Shown: piece after piece, positions 41,621 through 53,533 of the stretch
Layout: each line of letters opens with the position of its first letter
Position numbering within the stretch: position 1 is the stretch's first letter
From: Adiantum capillus-veneris
Lineage: Eukaryota > Streptophyta > Polypodiopsida > Polypodiales > Pteridaceae
Direction of reading: 5' to 3'
Length of the DNA: 64,000 nt
Assembly: GCA_014529385.2 (NCBI GenBank)
Contig: CM043944.1
Coordinates: forward strand, 56,615,268 to 56,679,267
Made by a program: the position numbers and the translations under genes
The notes under the pieces: model-generated
The model's database searches: none
Told to the model about the DNA's origin: nothing
The model's input: the letters and a program-made list of their open reading frames with translations, nothing else

Positions 41621-43530
41621 TAAAAACAAAGAATAGTGTCTTTCATGAATGGGGGAAATGCGCAGGCACATATGTAGTTTGGGAAGCCCAGGTTTTGATG
41701 CCATGTTCCTCCAAAACGGTTCCTTCTCTCCCATTCAAGAGGTGGCTCCCAACCTTTTTTGTCCACATAGACACACACACATGATTAAGGTGGAAATTAG
41801 TGCACTAACCTCCTCCAAATTAAGTGATTGAGGGCTAAAATGAAACCTATAAATAGAGAGATATGTGCAAAGACTTTGATGCAACAATACGGCACTTTTG
41901 TTTTTTAAATAATCATGTCAAGAATGCACAAAAAAGTATAGGAATTATTCAAGATGCTACCTCTTTATGCTTGGGCCAAGAGTGGCACAAATTAGTGCAT
42001 TCAAAATCTTCATGCACTCAGTTAAATTTCAATGTTCAATTCATTCTCTTGAAAAAAAATAATTGGAAAGAAGACAAGTAGAGCAAGAAACAACTCACAC
42101 ACAAGAATGCAAAAGAGAAAGTAGAAAAACACACAAAACCTCGAGTTTGATTTTAATTTCTAATCACTTGGTTAGGGAAGTGGCCATGTAGACATGCCCA
42201 AATCCAAAAGGAGAGAGAATTAACCTATTCCTAAAGAGTTATGAATCAATTTTTTTCTTAGAGAGAGAGCATTAAATCGAGCATAGGGTTCCAACCAATG
42301 TAATTAGCTGAGATACTAATTCCATCTTCGATTTGATACCACAGGTAATTCCCATGGTGGATAGACCGATGAGGCATTCATCACTGTGAGACCATCATAA
42401 CAATAAGAAGTGAGTTGATTAAAGATAGTCTACTCAATAGAAAGAAATAAACTTGCTTGATTAATTAGAATTGGAGAGAGAACTTCAAGTTTAACATAAT
42501 GGCATTATATAGGTTCAATGATGGAAGGTCGAAATTAAGGCAAGAGGGATATGCACCACAAATAGAAAGGGGAAAGTAGCATCTGGGCTTCAACATGTAG
42601 CATGTACCTATAAAGTGTAGTACGTGTGCATGGCATTAGAGGCACATGTTAGGGATTGCTAGGTAAGAGGTCAAGTATTCATGCACAAAGGGGTGCATGC
42701 TAGTATGCTCGGGTTTCAGATTGGTCGTATATTGAGAAATGATTACCTCAATACAAGACATTTTCTTTTGTAGTCTTATTGTCACTTAGAGTCTCCATTG
42801 GGGTTGGGGAAGTCGAGGGGGACCCAACCAGATTGTGAGGAGAATCCAAAGTTTGTCTCTCCTTGTTCAGGTCCTACATTGTTTCTTTGTCTAGCCTATT
42901 GATGTTCTCCTACACCCTAGTTTTCTTGTCCTCCTCAAGGACTGCTATAGTTTCTTGTTCCTCCATAAGAGTGTTGAATGGATTCACATTTTCTTGATTC
43001 CTCCGAATCTTCCTAGGCTTCCAAGGTGACCAACAAAGCAGCAGGTTTTAGAGTAATTTGTTTTGCGGTATGTGTTCGTTATTAATGTGTTTTGACTCCT
43101 AGGGCGTGTAACCTTATCAAGATTCTTGTCCCTTGCAATAGGGGGAAGATGTAACTATACTATGGGAAGAGAGGGGGTGGTGGGGGCATAGGGGGAGGAG
43201 ATTCTTTGGCTAAGGTGAACTTGACAAGGTACTCCCTTTGAAAATGCTTTGAAACTCCACACAAAAAATAAGCTTAGGGAAGATGCATCTATTCCACGCG
43301 CTGCTCAAAACCTAAGCCATCATTCATGAAGATATCAATAGTCGTAGGAAATATTAGAGAAATCTAAACCCTTGGTGTATTTAAAGAGTCCCATTTCAAG
43401 AAGAACTCGTTGATGCCAAAATGGGTTGTGATCTCTTCTAAGGTTAAGATGATTATGATAATGGAAATGCAAGTTCACAATATCATGAAACTTAAAGATG
43501 ATCTTGAGTCTAGGGCACTAGTTGGTTTGT
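41621..43530. other. Intergenic DNA, no gene recognised
   Basis: Short frames only. No LTR edge, RNA gene or tandem array supported. Confidence 0.45.
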
Positions 43531-43534
43531 TGGT

Positions 43535-43728
43535 TGGCCACACCCACCTGCTTTACCTTTTCCGACCACTTTTCGGCCACCGGCCAGTCATAATATTTTG
43601 GCAAGAGTGAATATTCCGGTGAAAGATTTTTCTTCACGCACAATGGTTTCTCCTCATAATGGGGGCATTACAAAGTGCATTTTTAATATAGAGAATTACA
43701 ACGGTTAAATCAGACTCCATACTTAACA
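43535..43728 (-). repeat. Copia element 3' LTR, truncated
   Basis: Aligns to 48,130-48,323 with scattered differences; similarity fades at about 43,535. Its first base (43,728, minus strand TGTTAAG) follows a weak purine stretch AACTGAGAGAT. Confidence 0.75.
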
Positions 43729-43899
43729 ATCTCTCAGTTGAAGATTGATCTCCAAACCAAACCTGTGATTGCTTTCCATACTGGATTCTTATCCTTGAAT
43801 GTCGATTGAAGATGAGAAAAAACTCAACTTGTCCTTGTTGACCACCTTTGTAAACAAGTTTGCAGGATTTTCACTTGTATGCACCTTTCCTAGCTTTAG

Positions 43900-45564
43900 C
43901 TATCCCTCTTCCAACTCAATGCATATGAAGTGATATCTCACCTCAATGTGCTTTGTCCTTGAATGAAAGGCTGAGTTCTTTGCAAGATGGATAGCACTTT
44001 GGCTATCATTGTATAAGACACAATTGTCTTGTTTGAATCCAAGGTCTTCTAAGAATTTGCGAAGCCACAGAATCTCTTTGCTTGCCTCCATCATTGCTAC
44101 ATATTCTGATTCTGTGGTAGAAAGTGAAACCACTTTCTGTAGCTTTGAAGCCCAAGTTACTGTTGTGCCTCCAATTGTGAAGACGTAGCAAGTAGTGCTC
44201 CTTCGAGTGTCTTTGTAACCTGCTATATCTGCATCAGCATACCCTTGCAAGAAAATGTCAGTGCCTCCAAAATACAAAGTATTTGTGGTTGTCTTCTTTA
44301 GATACCTAAGTATCCACTTCACAGCTTGCCAATTCTCTTTACCTAGATTAAACATGAACCTGCTCACAAATCCCATTGCATGTGCAATATTTGGGCTTGT
44401 CCAGACCATAGCATACATTAGAGAACCTGTTGCTACAACATATGGAATTTTAGACCTATAGGGTATCTCCTCTTGTGTCTTTGGACACATAACCTTGGTT
44501 AGTTTAAAGTGACTAGCCAAAGGTATAGAAATAGATTTTGCATCTTGCATTGCAAACCTTTCTAGTACCTTCTGGATGTAATCCCCTTGAGACAACTTTA
44601 GTGTCTTCTTTGCCCATTCCCTTGATATCTTCATACCAAGTATCCTCTTCGCAGCACCTAAATCTTTCATTGAAAAATATTTAGACAGTTCCTCTTTTAG
44701 GTCTTTGATGTCCTGCATGTTAACACTTGCAATCAACATGCCATTAACATACAACATTAGGATGATGAACTTCCCATCTCCCAAATTCTTTGTGTAAACG
44801 AGATCTGAGTTTCATCTTCTGAATCCGTATAATCCAAAATCCATCAAATCGAACTTCAAGTACCACTGTCTTGATGCTTGCTTTAAGCCATACAAGCTCT
44901 TCTTTAATCTGCAAACCATTTTCTCCTTACCTTTTACTTCATACCCCTTTGGTTGAAGCATGTAAATTTCTTCCTCTAAGTCACCATGAGGGAATGCCAT
45001 ATTTACACCTATTTGCTCAAGATTTACATCATGAGCAGTCACAAGGCTTAAGACAAGCTTAATTGAGTTCATTTTAACAACAAGAGAAAATATTTCATTG
45101 AAGTCAATACCTTTCTTTTGACAAAACCCTTCTACCACAAGCCTAAACTTGTACCTTTTCTTCCCACCTTCTTCTTCCTTCATCTTGTACACCCATTTGT
45201 ACTGAAGTGCCCGCTTATCTTTAGGCAACTCAACCAACTCCCATGTTTGGTTGCGATGTAATGAGTCCATCTCCACTTGCATGCTCTTCATCCATTCTTC
45301 TTTTGATTCGTGTTGCATAGCTTCCTCGTATGATTCCGGATCTCTAGAATTTGAGATCAAGAGATGGTTGAAGGAAGGAATAAACCTTTTTGGAGATCTA
45401 CTTGCTCTTGTAGATCTTTGGGGAATAGGTTGAGGCTCCTCATTTGGTTGATGTTGTTGTACGTTGTCACCGTTTGCACTCCTTGAGTCTTCACCGTCCT
45501 CAAGATCCATGTACTCATCACCTGTTTCTTTTGTTTCTTTTCTTTCCAAGTAATCTTTATACAT
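43900..45564 (-). pseudogene. Copia reverse transcriptase and RNase H
   Basis: The frame 45,564-44,812 carries the RT N-terminus (W-K-x-S-M-Q-x-E-M-D-S-L, then K-W-V-Y-K-M-K, a Q-K-K-G-I-D-F-N-E-I-F block, and L-K-K-S-L-Y-G-L-K-Q-A). It then shifts to the frame 44,784-43,900 with L-Y-V-N-G-M-L-I-A, where the copia catalytic Y-V-D-D has become Y-V-N-G (plus-strand 44,740-44,745), so both catalytic aspartates are gone. RNase H follows with Y-A-D-A-D-I-A-G, S-L-S-T-T-E-S-E-Y and N-D-S-Q-S-A-I, which are its expected acidic motifs. The second frame stays open for 294 codons, but the enzyme is dead at RT. Confidence 0.9.
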
Positions 45565-46300
45565 ATTTTGTTCATGAAAACTACATCCCTACATCTAAAG
45601 ATTTTACCATCTTCAGGATTCCATAGACGATACCCAAAGTCACCTTCTCCATAGCCAATGAAGAAACACTTTTTGGACTTTCTATCTGGCTTTGATCTTA
45701 GGCTTCTATCTATGTGCATGAAAGCCTCACACCCAAACACTTTGAGAAATGAATAATTCACCGGTTTATCTATAGATGCCTCCTCTGGAACTCCCCCATC
45801 CAATTGTGTTGAGGGTGACCAGTTGTTCAAATACATAGACTTACTTAGAGCTTCCGCCCAAAGCTCAAGTGATAAGCCTGCATGTAGCCACATGCTTTGT
45901 GATCGCTTCGTGATTGTTCTGTTCACCCTTTTGTAGATTCCATTTTGTTGAGGTGTCCGTGGGGTTTTCCTTTGCGTCGGATTCCATTGCTAGCACAAAA
46001 GATTTCAAAAGCTTGGCTGCAATATTGGCCTCCATTGTTGGATCTAAGGAATTTAACGTTGGTACCTTTGAAATATGGAAAACACATTGGATTTATTCTT
46101 CATGACATAAACCCATGTTTTTCTAGCTGCATCGTCTATGAATGTTACATAGTACAATGAGCCACCAAGGGATGGTGTACTTGTAGGACCCCAAACATCA
46201 GAAAGAACAAACTCAAGTTTTTTCTTTTTTCTTTCATTTCCTAAATTTTGAAATTTTATACTCTTTTATTTACCATAAATACAATCTTCACAGAACTCTA
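45357..46300 (-). pseudogene. Copia integrase, C-terminal part and decayed core
   Basis: The frame 45,926-45,357 begins within the core (M-N-R-T-I-T, then W-A-E-A-L, N-N-W-S-P-S, then the post-core block F-G-C-E-A-F, K-S-K-K-C-F-F-I-G-Y and R-L-W-N-P) and its tail overlaps the start of the RT frame. The upstream catalytic core (46,300-45,930) is broken by frameshifts and is only partly readable. Confidence 0.8.
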
Positions 46301-46302
46301 AG

Positions 46303-46775
46303 TCAACTTCTTTCAAACATGGTAGAAGCTTCTTTGTTTGAAGAATTTGCATTCCTTTGGCACTCATATATGCCCAAGCTGGTAGTGCCACACCATACTA
46401 TCAACTTCTGTAGTTGTTGCACAAGCTGAAGATTGCAAGATGATAGTACACAAGTAAAGTGTACCAACCTTTTTTCCTTTGGCAACCACCAAAGATCCCT
46501 TTGAGATTTTTCTCCGTTTGTTTGATCTTCATCGTCCAATTTTCCAGTAGAAATCAACTTTTTGCAAAGAGAAGGAACATGTCTAACATCTTTAAGATTC
46601 CATTCATTTCCTTTAGCATTTTTGACACAAACTGTACCTTTGCTGATAGTTTCATAAGCTTCATCATCTCCAAGTATACATACCCAAAATTACCTTTGGT
46701 GTTTTCTTGGAAATGTTGCTTTTGTGGCGTCGCATGGAATGAAGCCCCAGAATCTACTATCCAGGAATTAGACAC
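46303..46775 (-). pseudogene. Copia protease and pre-integrase domain
   Basis: The frame 46,775-46,554 contains S-W-I-V-D-S-G-A-S-F-H-A-T, an intact aspartic-protease signature. The adjoining frame (46,557-46,303) holds a degenerate pre-integrase zinc-binding segment (V-W-C-G-T-T-S-L-G). Confidence 0.8.
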
Positions 46776-46808
46776 ATTGTCTAGTAATGAGAGAATTAGA
46801 GCATCTTG

Positions 46809-47616
46809 CTATACTTTACCTACCACATTGGCCTCCGATGTTTGCTTGTTGTCTTGAGACTCCGACTCCCTCTTCTTCTTGGAATAGCAATCCTTCTTGA
46901 TGTGGCCCTTGATGCTGCAGTTCCAACATTCAAGAATTGACTTTGTACGTGACTTGCTTTGCGTTGAGAGATCATGACTCTTTTGATTTTTGAATCTGTC
47001 TTTAGGCCTTCCTCTTGTTTCCACTAATAGTGAAGCACTTGATGATTCTCCAATGCTTCTCCTTCACATTTCCTCGCTTAGGAGAACACCCACAACATCA
47101 TCAAATATTTGTACCACAGATAGAATTACTTACATCCATCACAAGGTTGTCCCAACTATCCGGTAGAGACGATAGTATAAGAAGAGCTTGCACTTTGTCA
47201 TCAAAATTGATTTTCATTGATCGAAGTTGACTTATGTTGGTGTTAAAGTCATTTAGGTGTTCTACAACAACCATTCTCTGCCATCTTTAGATTGAACAAG
47301 CGCTTCATGACAAGTACCTTATTGGATGCCGATGGTTTCTCGTAGAGGCCATCAAGTGACTTCATCAAGTCCTCTGTGGTCTTCATCTCCAAAACGTTAA
47401 AGGTCATCGTAACGGCAAGCTTAGCCGAATTGTTCCTGATGACTTTTGGTCAAGGACAATCCATGCTTCATTTTCCATCGTTGCAAGCTTCTTTGCAAGA
47501 CCGCCTAGTGGAAAATAAAGGTCCTTCTGGTAGAGATAGTCTTCAATCTGCATCTTCCACTGTTGGTAGTTCTTGCCGTTGAACTTATCGATCTTGAGAT
47601 GCCCTTCTTCCGCCAT
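46809..47616 (-). pseudogene. Copia gag with zinc knuckle
   Basis: The start ATG is taken at 47,616 (M-A-E-E-G-H-L-K-I-D-K-F-N-G-K-N-Y), about 60 bases after the PBS. The N-terminal part has Y-x-Q-W-K-M-Q-I-E-D-Y-L and I-V-L-D-Q-K, typical of copia gag. Frames are broken near 47,430-47,030. The zinc knuckle C-W-N-C-S-I-K-G-H-I-K-K-D-C is intact in the frame 47,024-46,809. Confidence 0.82.
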
Positions 47617-47676
47617 TACTCCCACTAAATTCAAGGAGTCCTTTCTTTGAGATAATTTATCTACGAGCAAACCTTG

Positions 47677-47688
47677 CTGTGATACCAA
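47677..47688 (-). promoter_or_regulatory. Copia primer-binding site (initiator-Met tRNA type)
   Basis: The minus strand reads TGGTATCACAGC, one change from the usual TGGTATCAGAGC, two bases inside the LTR edge. Confidence 0.85.
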
Positions 47689-47689
47689 T

Positions 47690-48323
47690 TGTTAGAAAAT
47701 GGACGTAGCTAAATAGATATTTGAGTAGCTTACTTAATGGAGAGAGACAAATTTTCACACATGAGAGATTATAGAGTAGAAAGAGAGAGAGAGCATACAC
47801 AATATACGTGGTTCACCCAATGTGGGCTACATCCACAGGAAAGTAGCCACTCAATGGCTTTAGTACTTCAAACAAGAAGTAGATTACAAAGGGATTATAT
47901 CCCTAATAGAGCTCCCTCCTTGCTTCACTCTCACACCCACCTTGTTTGATCAACTTCACACTTCAAAATGTGTGTAGAAATGGCCTCCTTTTATAGGGCA
48001 GAAGGGTTGCCCTCTCTCATGAGAGGCAGTTGTGTGTAGCCGCCCTTGTGTAGACAGTTGGACTCTATAATCCGCCCATATGTGGCCGCCCTTGAGAAGA
48101 CAAGTCTGCCTTTGAAATCGGCCACCGGCCAACCGGCCAAATGATCGACCGTTTTTCGACCACTTTTCGGCCGCCGTCCGGCCATAATATTTCGGCCAAA
48201 AGTAATATTTCGGTTAGTGATTTTTCTTCACGCACGATGGATTCTCCTCATAATGGGGGCCTTACAAATGTGACTTTTTAATATAGAGAATTACAAGGGT
48301 TAAATCAGGCTCCATACTTAACA
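47690..48323 (-). repeat. Copia element 5' LTR (complete)
   Basis: 634 bp, TGTTAAG...TAACA on the minus strand. A minus-strand TATA box (CTATAAAAGG) corresponds to plus 47,990-47,999, correctly oriented toward gag. Confidence 0.88.
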
Positions 48324-50500
48324 GCTGAAGTAGCACCACTTGGAGTGCTTGTAGAGAGTGGCAACGCACACTTGTCCTCACGAAGAGCACCTCTGTGTGC
48401 CATGGAAAATGGAAAAGCACGTACACTTTCTACTTAAGGCAAGCCAAGGAATGTGCAAAGGTTGCATGGAAAATGGGTTGCTAGGTAGATGAAGATGAGC
48501 GTTAGGGCAAGATGGAGAGGAGAGGTCAAGATGGTTTCAAAATCATCCAGAGTGCTGTAAAGATTTTGTAACCACGTGGATGACTCTCCTTTCAATGATG
48601 CATTAGAGATTTGAATATATTTCCTTGTCTTTGTCATGAATATTTCATGGCGCCTCTAACCAATAAAATTGTGTATTTTATAAAAATTAAATGCTCCTTT
48701 TTCATTAGCAAAAAGGGAACACTTCACTATGGCTTTATCCCTTTTGGCAGGCCCAAAAAATATAGATTGAATAGGAAAAGGGTCCCTTTTATTTGTGAAA
48801 TTTTCTTGACTAAAAGATTTTGTAAGAGTCCTTGAATGCATGTGATACATATGTTGTGCATATAGTGACCACCCCCCACCCCCAGAGGAAGTGAGGGGTA
48901 TTGAACTGGAAAGCTTTGAGTCCCTAACTAAAAACCATTATCTGCTTATGCTCAGAGACATGACTTTCAACATGCTTAGTGCTCGGGGAGTGCACTATTT
49001 AGTACTTCCTATGTAATGTGTGTTTGAGGAGTAAGTAAAAAACCACTTTTTTTAACATGTTTGAATGAATAAAATGACCATTTATCTTAGTTTTTTTTTT
49101 CAAAAATTGAATATAAAAACCACTTACTTTAATGTATCTCTGTTGAATTACCTTTTTTTTTGCATTTTAAAACCACTCCTGTTGAAATCACATGGTACAT
49201 TGACATGATTACATAATGCACCCCTCGAGACTTAGTGTAGGATAACGGATGCTCCATAACCCTCCAATTTGCATTTTCCAACTTGTTCAACCCCAAGATG
49301 TCAACCCTAACCAACTAGCCCATTAGGCCCTCCCTTTGCTAGCATCCAAGCATAAATCCTTTAATTATCGTGACTTCATCACTTGAGTCTATATACAAAA
49401 TTCAAATGGTTAGTTGGCATACATACTCATGAGAATCTACTCTTATAAGCATACATAATAATTGTCTACTTGGCTTTTGTATAGCTTACAAATATAGCTA
49501 TTTCAAGGAATGTTTCATTTCCATATGTACAACATACAACTAGGTCCGGCTCGAGATGCTTCTTGTTATTTGATTAGCATCTCAAATTTAGAAAATCAAC
49601 AACCATACACATTGAAGAATATACTAATAGCCATGATTTTCTTTCTTTTCTTGTTGGACATGAGTGTAGGCAAGTTAGCCACCAATGAGGATTTTTCCCC
49701 GTAATTGAAAATGCTGAATCATTTTCAACACTATGATGTATGATGTATTTTTTAAAGTCATTTGGGTTTTTTTAATAGGAGTGATTGTAGAATCTAAACT
49801 TATGAAAAGCTAGGTTCGCATTATCCAAAACCTGCTCAAATAAAAAAAATGGTTGCCTCAAATTTTTGCAAGAAATACTTTAAAATTTCAAGATTTACTT
49901 GAAAAGCTTATGATTATCTAGGTTTTGCTTGTTCAAACATGGTTTTCACATTGTCTTTAAGGAATAATAAGGATCCAAACAAAGCTCCATAGATTGGTGT
50001 TCACCTTCTCATAAGGGGGTGAAAAGATCCAAAGCAAGCTCTATCAAATCTCATTTAGAAGCCCTCATTTAGATATAACCACACAATTGGTTTGGCCTTG
50101 ACCCACCCCCCTTGGTGAGTAAATCATGCAGCTCAAACAGTTCAATGTTGTGAGTGATTAGAGGCTCTATAGCAACCTTTGTGAATATAATAGAAATCTT
50201 TTCAGAAGCATAGCAAGGAATTAGATTGGATATTCATTTTGGGGGACCGAGCTTGGAAAGAGTAGCTAAATGTTGACACTACATAAGCATGGACTAGCTC
50301 ACATCATTGCAACCTTCCTTTTTTGAAAATTGATAAATTAGAAGATATTCCTAATGACTTCAAAAAAGTTAAAGGGCATTCATATTTCAAAGATTCCCTC
50401 AACAACAATTGAAACGATGTGCTAGTTTATAGCTCGTAGCAACAGGTAATGACAAAGCACGTTTTGCAAGAGTATTAGTTGGGAAGGACGGATACCCCAC
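48324..50500. other. Intergenic DNA, no gene recognised
   Basis: AT-rich. A poly-C-rich patch near 48,871-48,883 and homopolymeric A/T runs near 49,030-49,160. No feature supported. Confidence 0.5.
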
Positions 50501-50524
50501 ATACACATACACACACACACACAA

Positions 50525-50570
<46 letters not shown>
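50501..50570. repeat. (CA)n-(GA)n compound microsatellite
   Basis: About 35 bases of CA-rich repeat directly followed by about 34 bases of GA. Confidence 0.95.
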
Positions 50571-50573
<3 letters not shown>

Positions 50574-52377
50574 ACTTTGAAGGAAAGAAAAAGTTAAAGT
50601 AAAAATAAAAGAAAAAAGACACCTTTTTATATGGACACAAAAGATCTTTTGACTTTTCATTTTCATACGTATGTTGACTTTCCACCTTCATATGTTTGTT
50701 GACTTTCCACATTCTGTCTTTTCATTTCGTAAACTCACCTTTCACTCATGCACTTAATATGTTTTGAGAGAATTTTTATTTTTTTAGATTGGGGAGACCT
50801 AATTATTAAAACCATAGAGGCAAACATCAGTCTTTATGATATGAAGTGAGTGATAGGTATGGAATCATGATCGATTTGGTATCCTCTCTTGCTCCTCATG
50901 GGCATGCACCATGATGTAACATTTTGGTTTTCTCTCTAATTATGGTTGGCAAGATAGGGACTAAGGCTTGTGTCAATGGACAAGCTTACGGCTAAGGTGG
51001 GTGACTCACTCTTGCCTTGCCTATTCACACCCATCCATTGGATACAGAAGCAGCATTCGAGCTGGCTGCCAGGTCATGGCCATCTTCCTCCGACTGGTGG
51101 CGACCTCCCTGAACCGTTGTTCCCTCGCCTGTCTCAAGAAGAATGCACGTAATTGGTTGAGCACGCTGTGCTGGATATCGCCTTGTGTGACGTGACGCTA
51201 AAAAAACGCCTTGACTTGTGAAAAAGGTCGCCATAAACTGAGAGGCTAGAGCTTTGCGAGCACTACTTCACGACGCCATTGGTGGCATATCATTGGCCCC
51301 GCAGCTCTGGCTCTGTGGCCATCAGAGAAAGAAATTACGGTCAAGAAGCCGAAGCAAGCCGAACCCAATGGAGTCATGGACCCAATCCGTAGAAGGCGAT
51401 CTGGCAGCACGTGGATGATGGCAGTGTCAAACATAACTACAAAACATAACCTGTCCCAGCGAGATGTTTTATTTGTATAGGCCCTGGAGTGCTTCCAAAA
51501 TCCGGCTTCGTGATCTCGACCGCGACTGCCCAGAGGTATATTCCTACGATTTCAAAAATATCGAAATTTAATAGAGTCCAAGGAGATGCCATCTGACTTT
51601 TGCTTGAGTAAAAAGGGAAAAATGAATGACGTGCCGGCCGTGGAAACGAGCTGCTACAAGTAGAGAGCCACAAGAAGTGGCCGGTAGAGATGTTGGCTAC
51701 AAGACGTGGAGAATCCAGGTGGTGCACAAAGAGAGGTATGGTGAAAGGCAAGAAAGCTTCCTCGGTTGGTGTAACAATGTGCACAAGGCACTAGAGCACG
51801 AAGCTCTTTGGAATTACATAAAACATAGTGCATCGCTTTGGAGGCATTGAAGCAGCTGTGACGCGTTCGCTTACCTCATGCGGCTCCTTCCCAAGGGCGA
51901 GGTCACAAGCTCGAGGGTGATGCAATGACTTTTTGAACAAGGGCCATGACGGATGCCGGATTTGACTTCCTACTAATGAAAAAAGGTGGAAGGAGTATGT
52001 GCCCACAATTAAAAAAAAATCGTGCTGAAGGCGAATCTTCAAAAGATGCTGGCAAGCATAGAGCCCGTAATTTTTTTTGTGCGTTGTAGTATCTCTCTCT
52101 CTTCCTTTGCACGCCAACTGACTTAAAGGCGAGGGCAGTGTAGCACCATAATCGAAGGCAATTGCAAGGCAACATGTGCTGCATTCTCTCTCTCTCTTTG
52201 TGTGTGTGTGTGTGTGTGTGTGCGCAGAGGGCCAAAGCAACGAACTCGCAGAGCAGGATTGGTTTAGAAGAAAAGCCATTGTATACACCCTATAGGATTT
52301 GTGATCGACTCCTCTACAGGAATTTTTACGAAATTTAATATGTGGGAGATAAAGCAACACCAAATCTTAGAGAGGGA
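50571..52377. other. Intergenic DNA, no gene recognised
   Basis: Frames up to 190 codons on the minus strand (51,791-52,363) read through a CT/GT microsatellite (about 52,182-52,222) and show no domain. No gene called. Confidence 0.45.
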
Positions 52378-52399
52378 GGGGGGGGGGGGGGGGGGGGGG
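52378..52399. repeat. Poly-G tract (22 G)
   Basis: Uninterrupted run of 22 G at 52,378-52,399, about 75 bases from the left edge of the 5.9-kb element. Potential quadruplex; also a likely assembly or sequencing trouble spot. Confidence 0.95.
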
Positions 52400-52473
52400 A
52401 TGGGGAATCTTGAAGATAAATGAGTACTTCTAGAGAAGAGCCAATATGTGGGAGTAAATTAATGGAGAGTAAA

Positions 52474-52940
52474 TGCTACAGCTGGAGCGTGGCTACCCAA
52501 CAAAACACTCGAAAATATCACATAGCAAGACATAAACGACTATATCTACGTACCTGCCGACTCGCACAAATCCATAATCGAGCACAACACAAATAGAGAG
52601 AGACCGAGAGCGGGAGAGAGCAAGAGAGCGCGTGTGCAAGCGCACCTCCTAGAGCGGAGTGCTATGCCTAGCATGACGAGAGAGAAGAGAGGAGAGAAGA
52701 GAAGAAAACACAGACACTGGGGCAATCTCCCTCCGTGCAAGAGTGACCATTTCCCTCTTGCACGTATTTCATTTATAGATTTTTTAAATGGTCAAATTGA
52801 GTACAAACTGGCCGGCCGGTCATAAATGGCCAAAACTCATAAATATACATAAAATGTAATTTCCTTTTGCAATAGCCTAGCTCGGTCAAGCCTTTTCCAC
52901 CTGTCAGCTGCAATAAAAGTAAAATATTAATTCCATAACA
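52474..52940 (-). repeat. 3' LTR of the 5.9-kb element
   Basis: 467 bp, TGTTATGG...TGTAGCA on the minus strand. Minus-strand TATA-like CTATAAATGA at about 52,768-52,777. Adjacent interior sequence reads GGAGAGGTA on the minus strand, the polypurine tract. Confidence 0.92.
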
Positions 52941-53367
52941 TACCTCTCCGTTGGAAAGCAACTGTCCTCAGTTGCGAAGATAAAAATCTGCAAACAATAC
53001 TTGTCAAAAATAGTGATTAGTATGTTGTGTCATCACATAATATATGAAACTAAACAACATTAGCTTATGCCTGCCGTCATCCACATACTACCTATTCTAG
53101 TGTCCCATACCACTAGAATAAGCAGTATATGTCATACCCTGATGAATCAGGATATCATTGGTCACACTCATCATTGTATAAATCAATTCTTATCAATCTC
53201 AAGTTCACTACCATAAAGACCATCGCGACAGAAATTCATCATATACCTATTCAAATCCAATTCCAAATCCAAATCCAAAATATCTTTCATTTTCTATACC
53301 CGGGTAACAAAATCACACCAGTGACAGTGGTGGCCAGCCATTGCAGCATGATTTTGTGATTGGTGTT

Positions 53368-53533
53368 GCCTAAATCGGCGAATCTACACCAATAAGACGT
53401 GCTTCCTAAATCGGTGAATCTGCATTTGATATAAGTTCAAAAAGCGTGAATCTGTAGTTTGTTGTTGTGCTGCCTAAATCGGCGAATCTGCACTAGATGA
53501 GCATTGACACACTGCTTAAATCGGCGAATCTGT
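53368..53533. repeat. Interspersed repeat CCTAAATCGGCGAATCTGCA
   Basis: Four near-identical 20-mers begin at about 53,369, 53,405, 53,473 and 53,514, with a degenerate fifth (gcgtgaatctgtag, about 53,444). Spacing is irregular (36-68 bp). Confidence 0.85.

Larger units (their letters stand above)
43535..48323 (-). mobile_element. Decayed Ty1/copia element, minus strand, one LTR truncated
   Basis: The 5' LTR of the minus-strand element is at 47,690-48,323 (634 bp, TG...CA). Only about 190 bp of the 3' LTR remain (about 43,535-43,728; shared cctcataatgggggc and ctccatacttaaca). Between them, in minus-strand order, are gag with zinc knuckle, protease, integrase, RT and RNase H, the Ty1/copia order. 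The catalytic RT motif is lost and many stops are present. Confidence 0.9.

Noticed and set aside
45444-46160. Plus-strand frames inside the copia element
   Set aside because: Shadows of the minus-strand integrase and RT coding sequence.
51791-52363. 190-codon minus frame
   Set aside because: Crosses a CT/GT microsatellite and shows no domain; likely chance.
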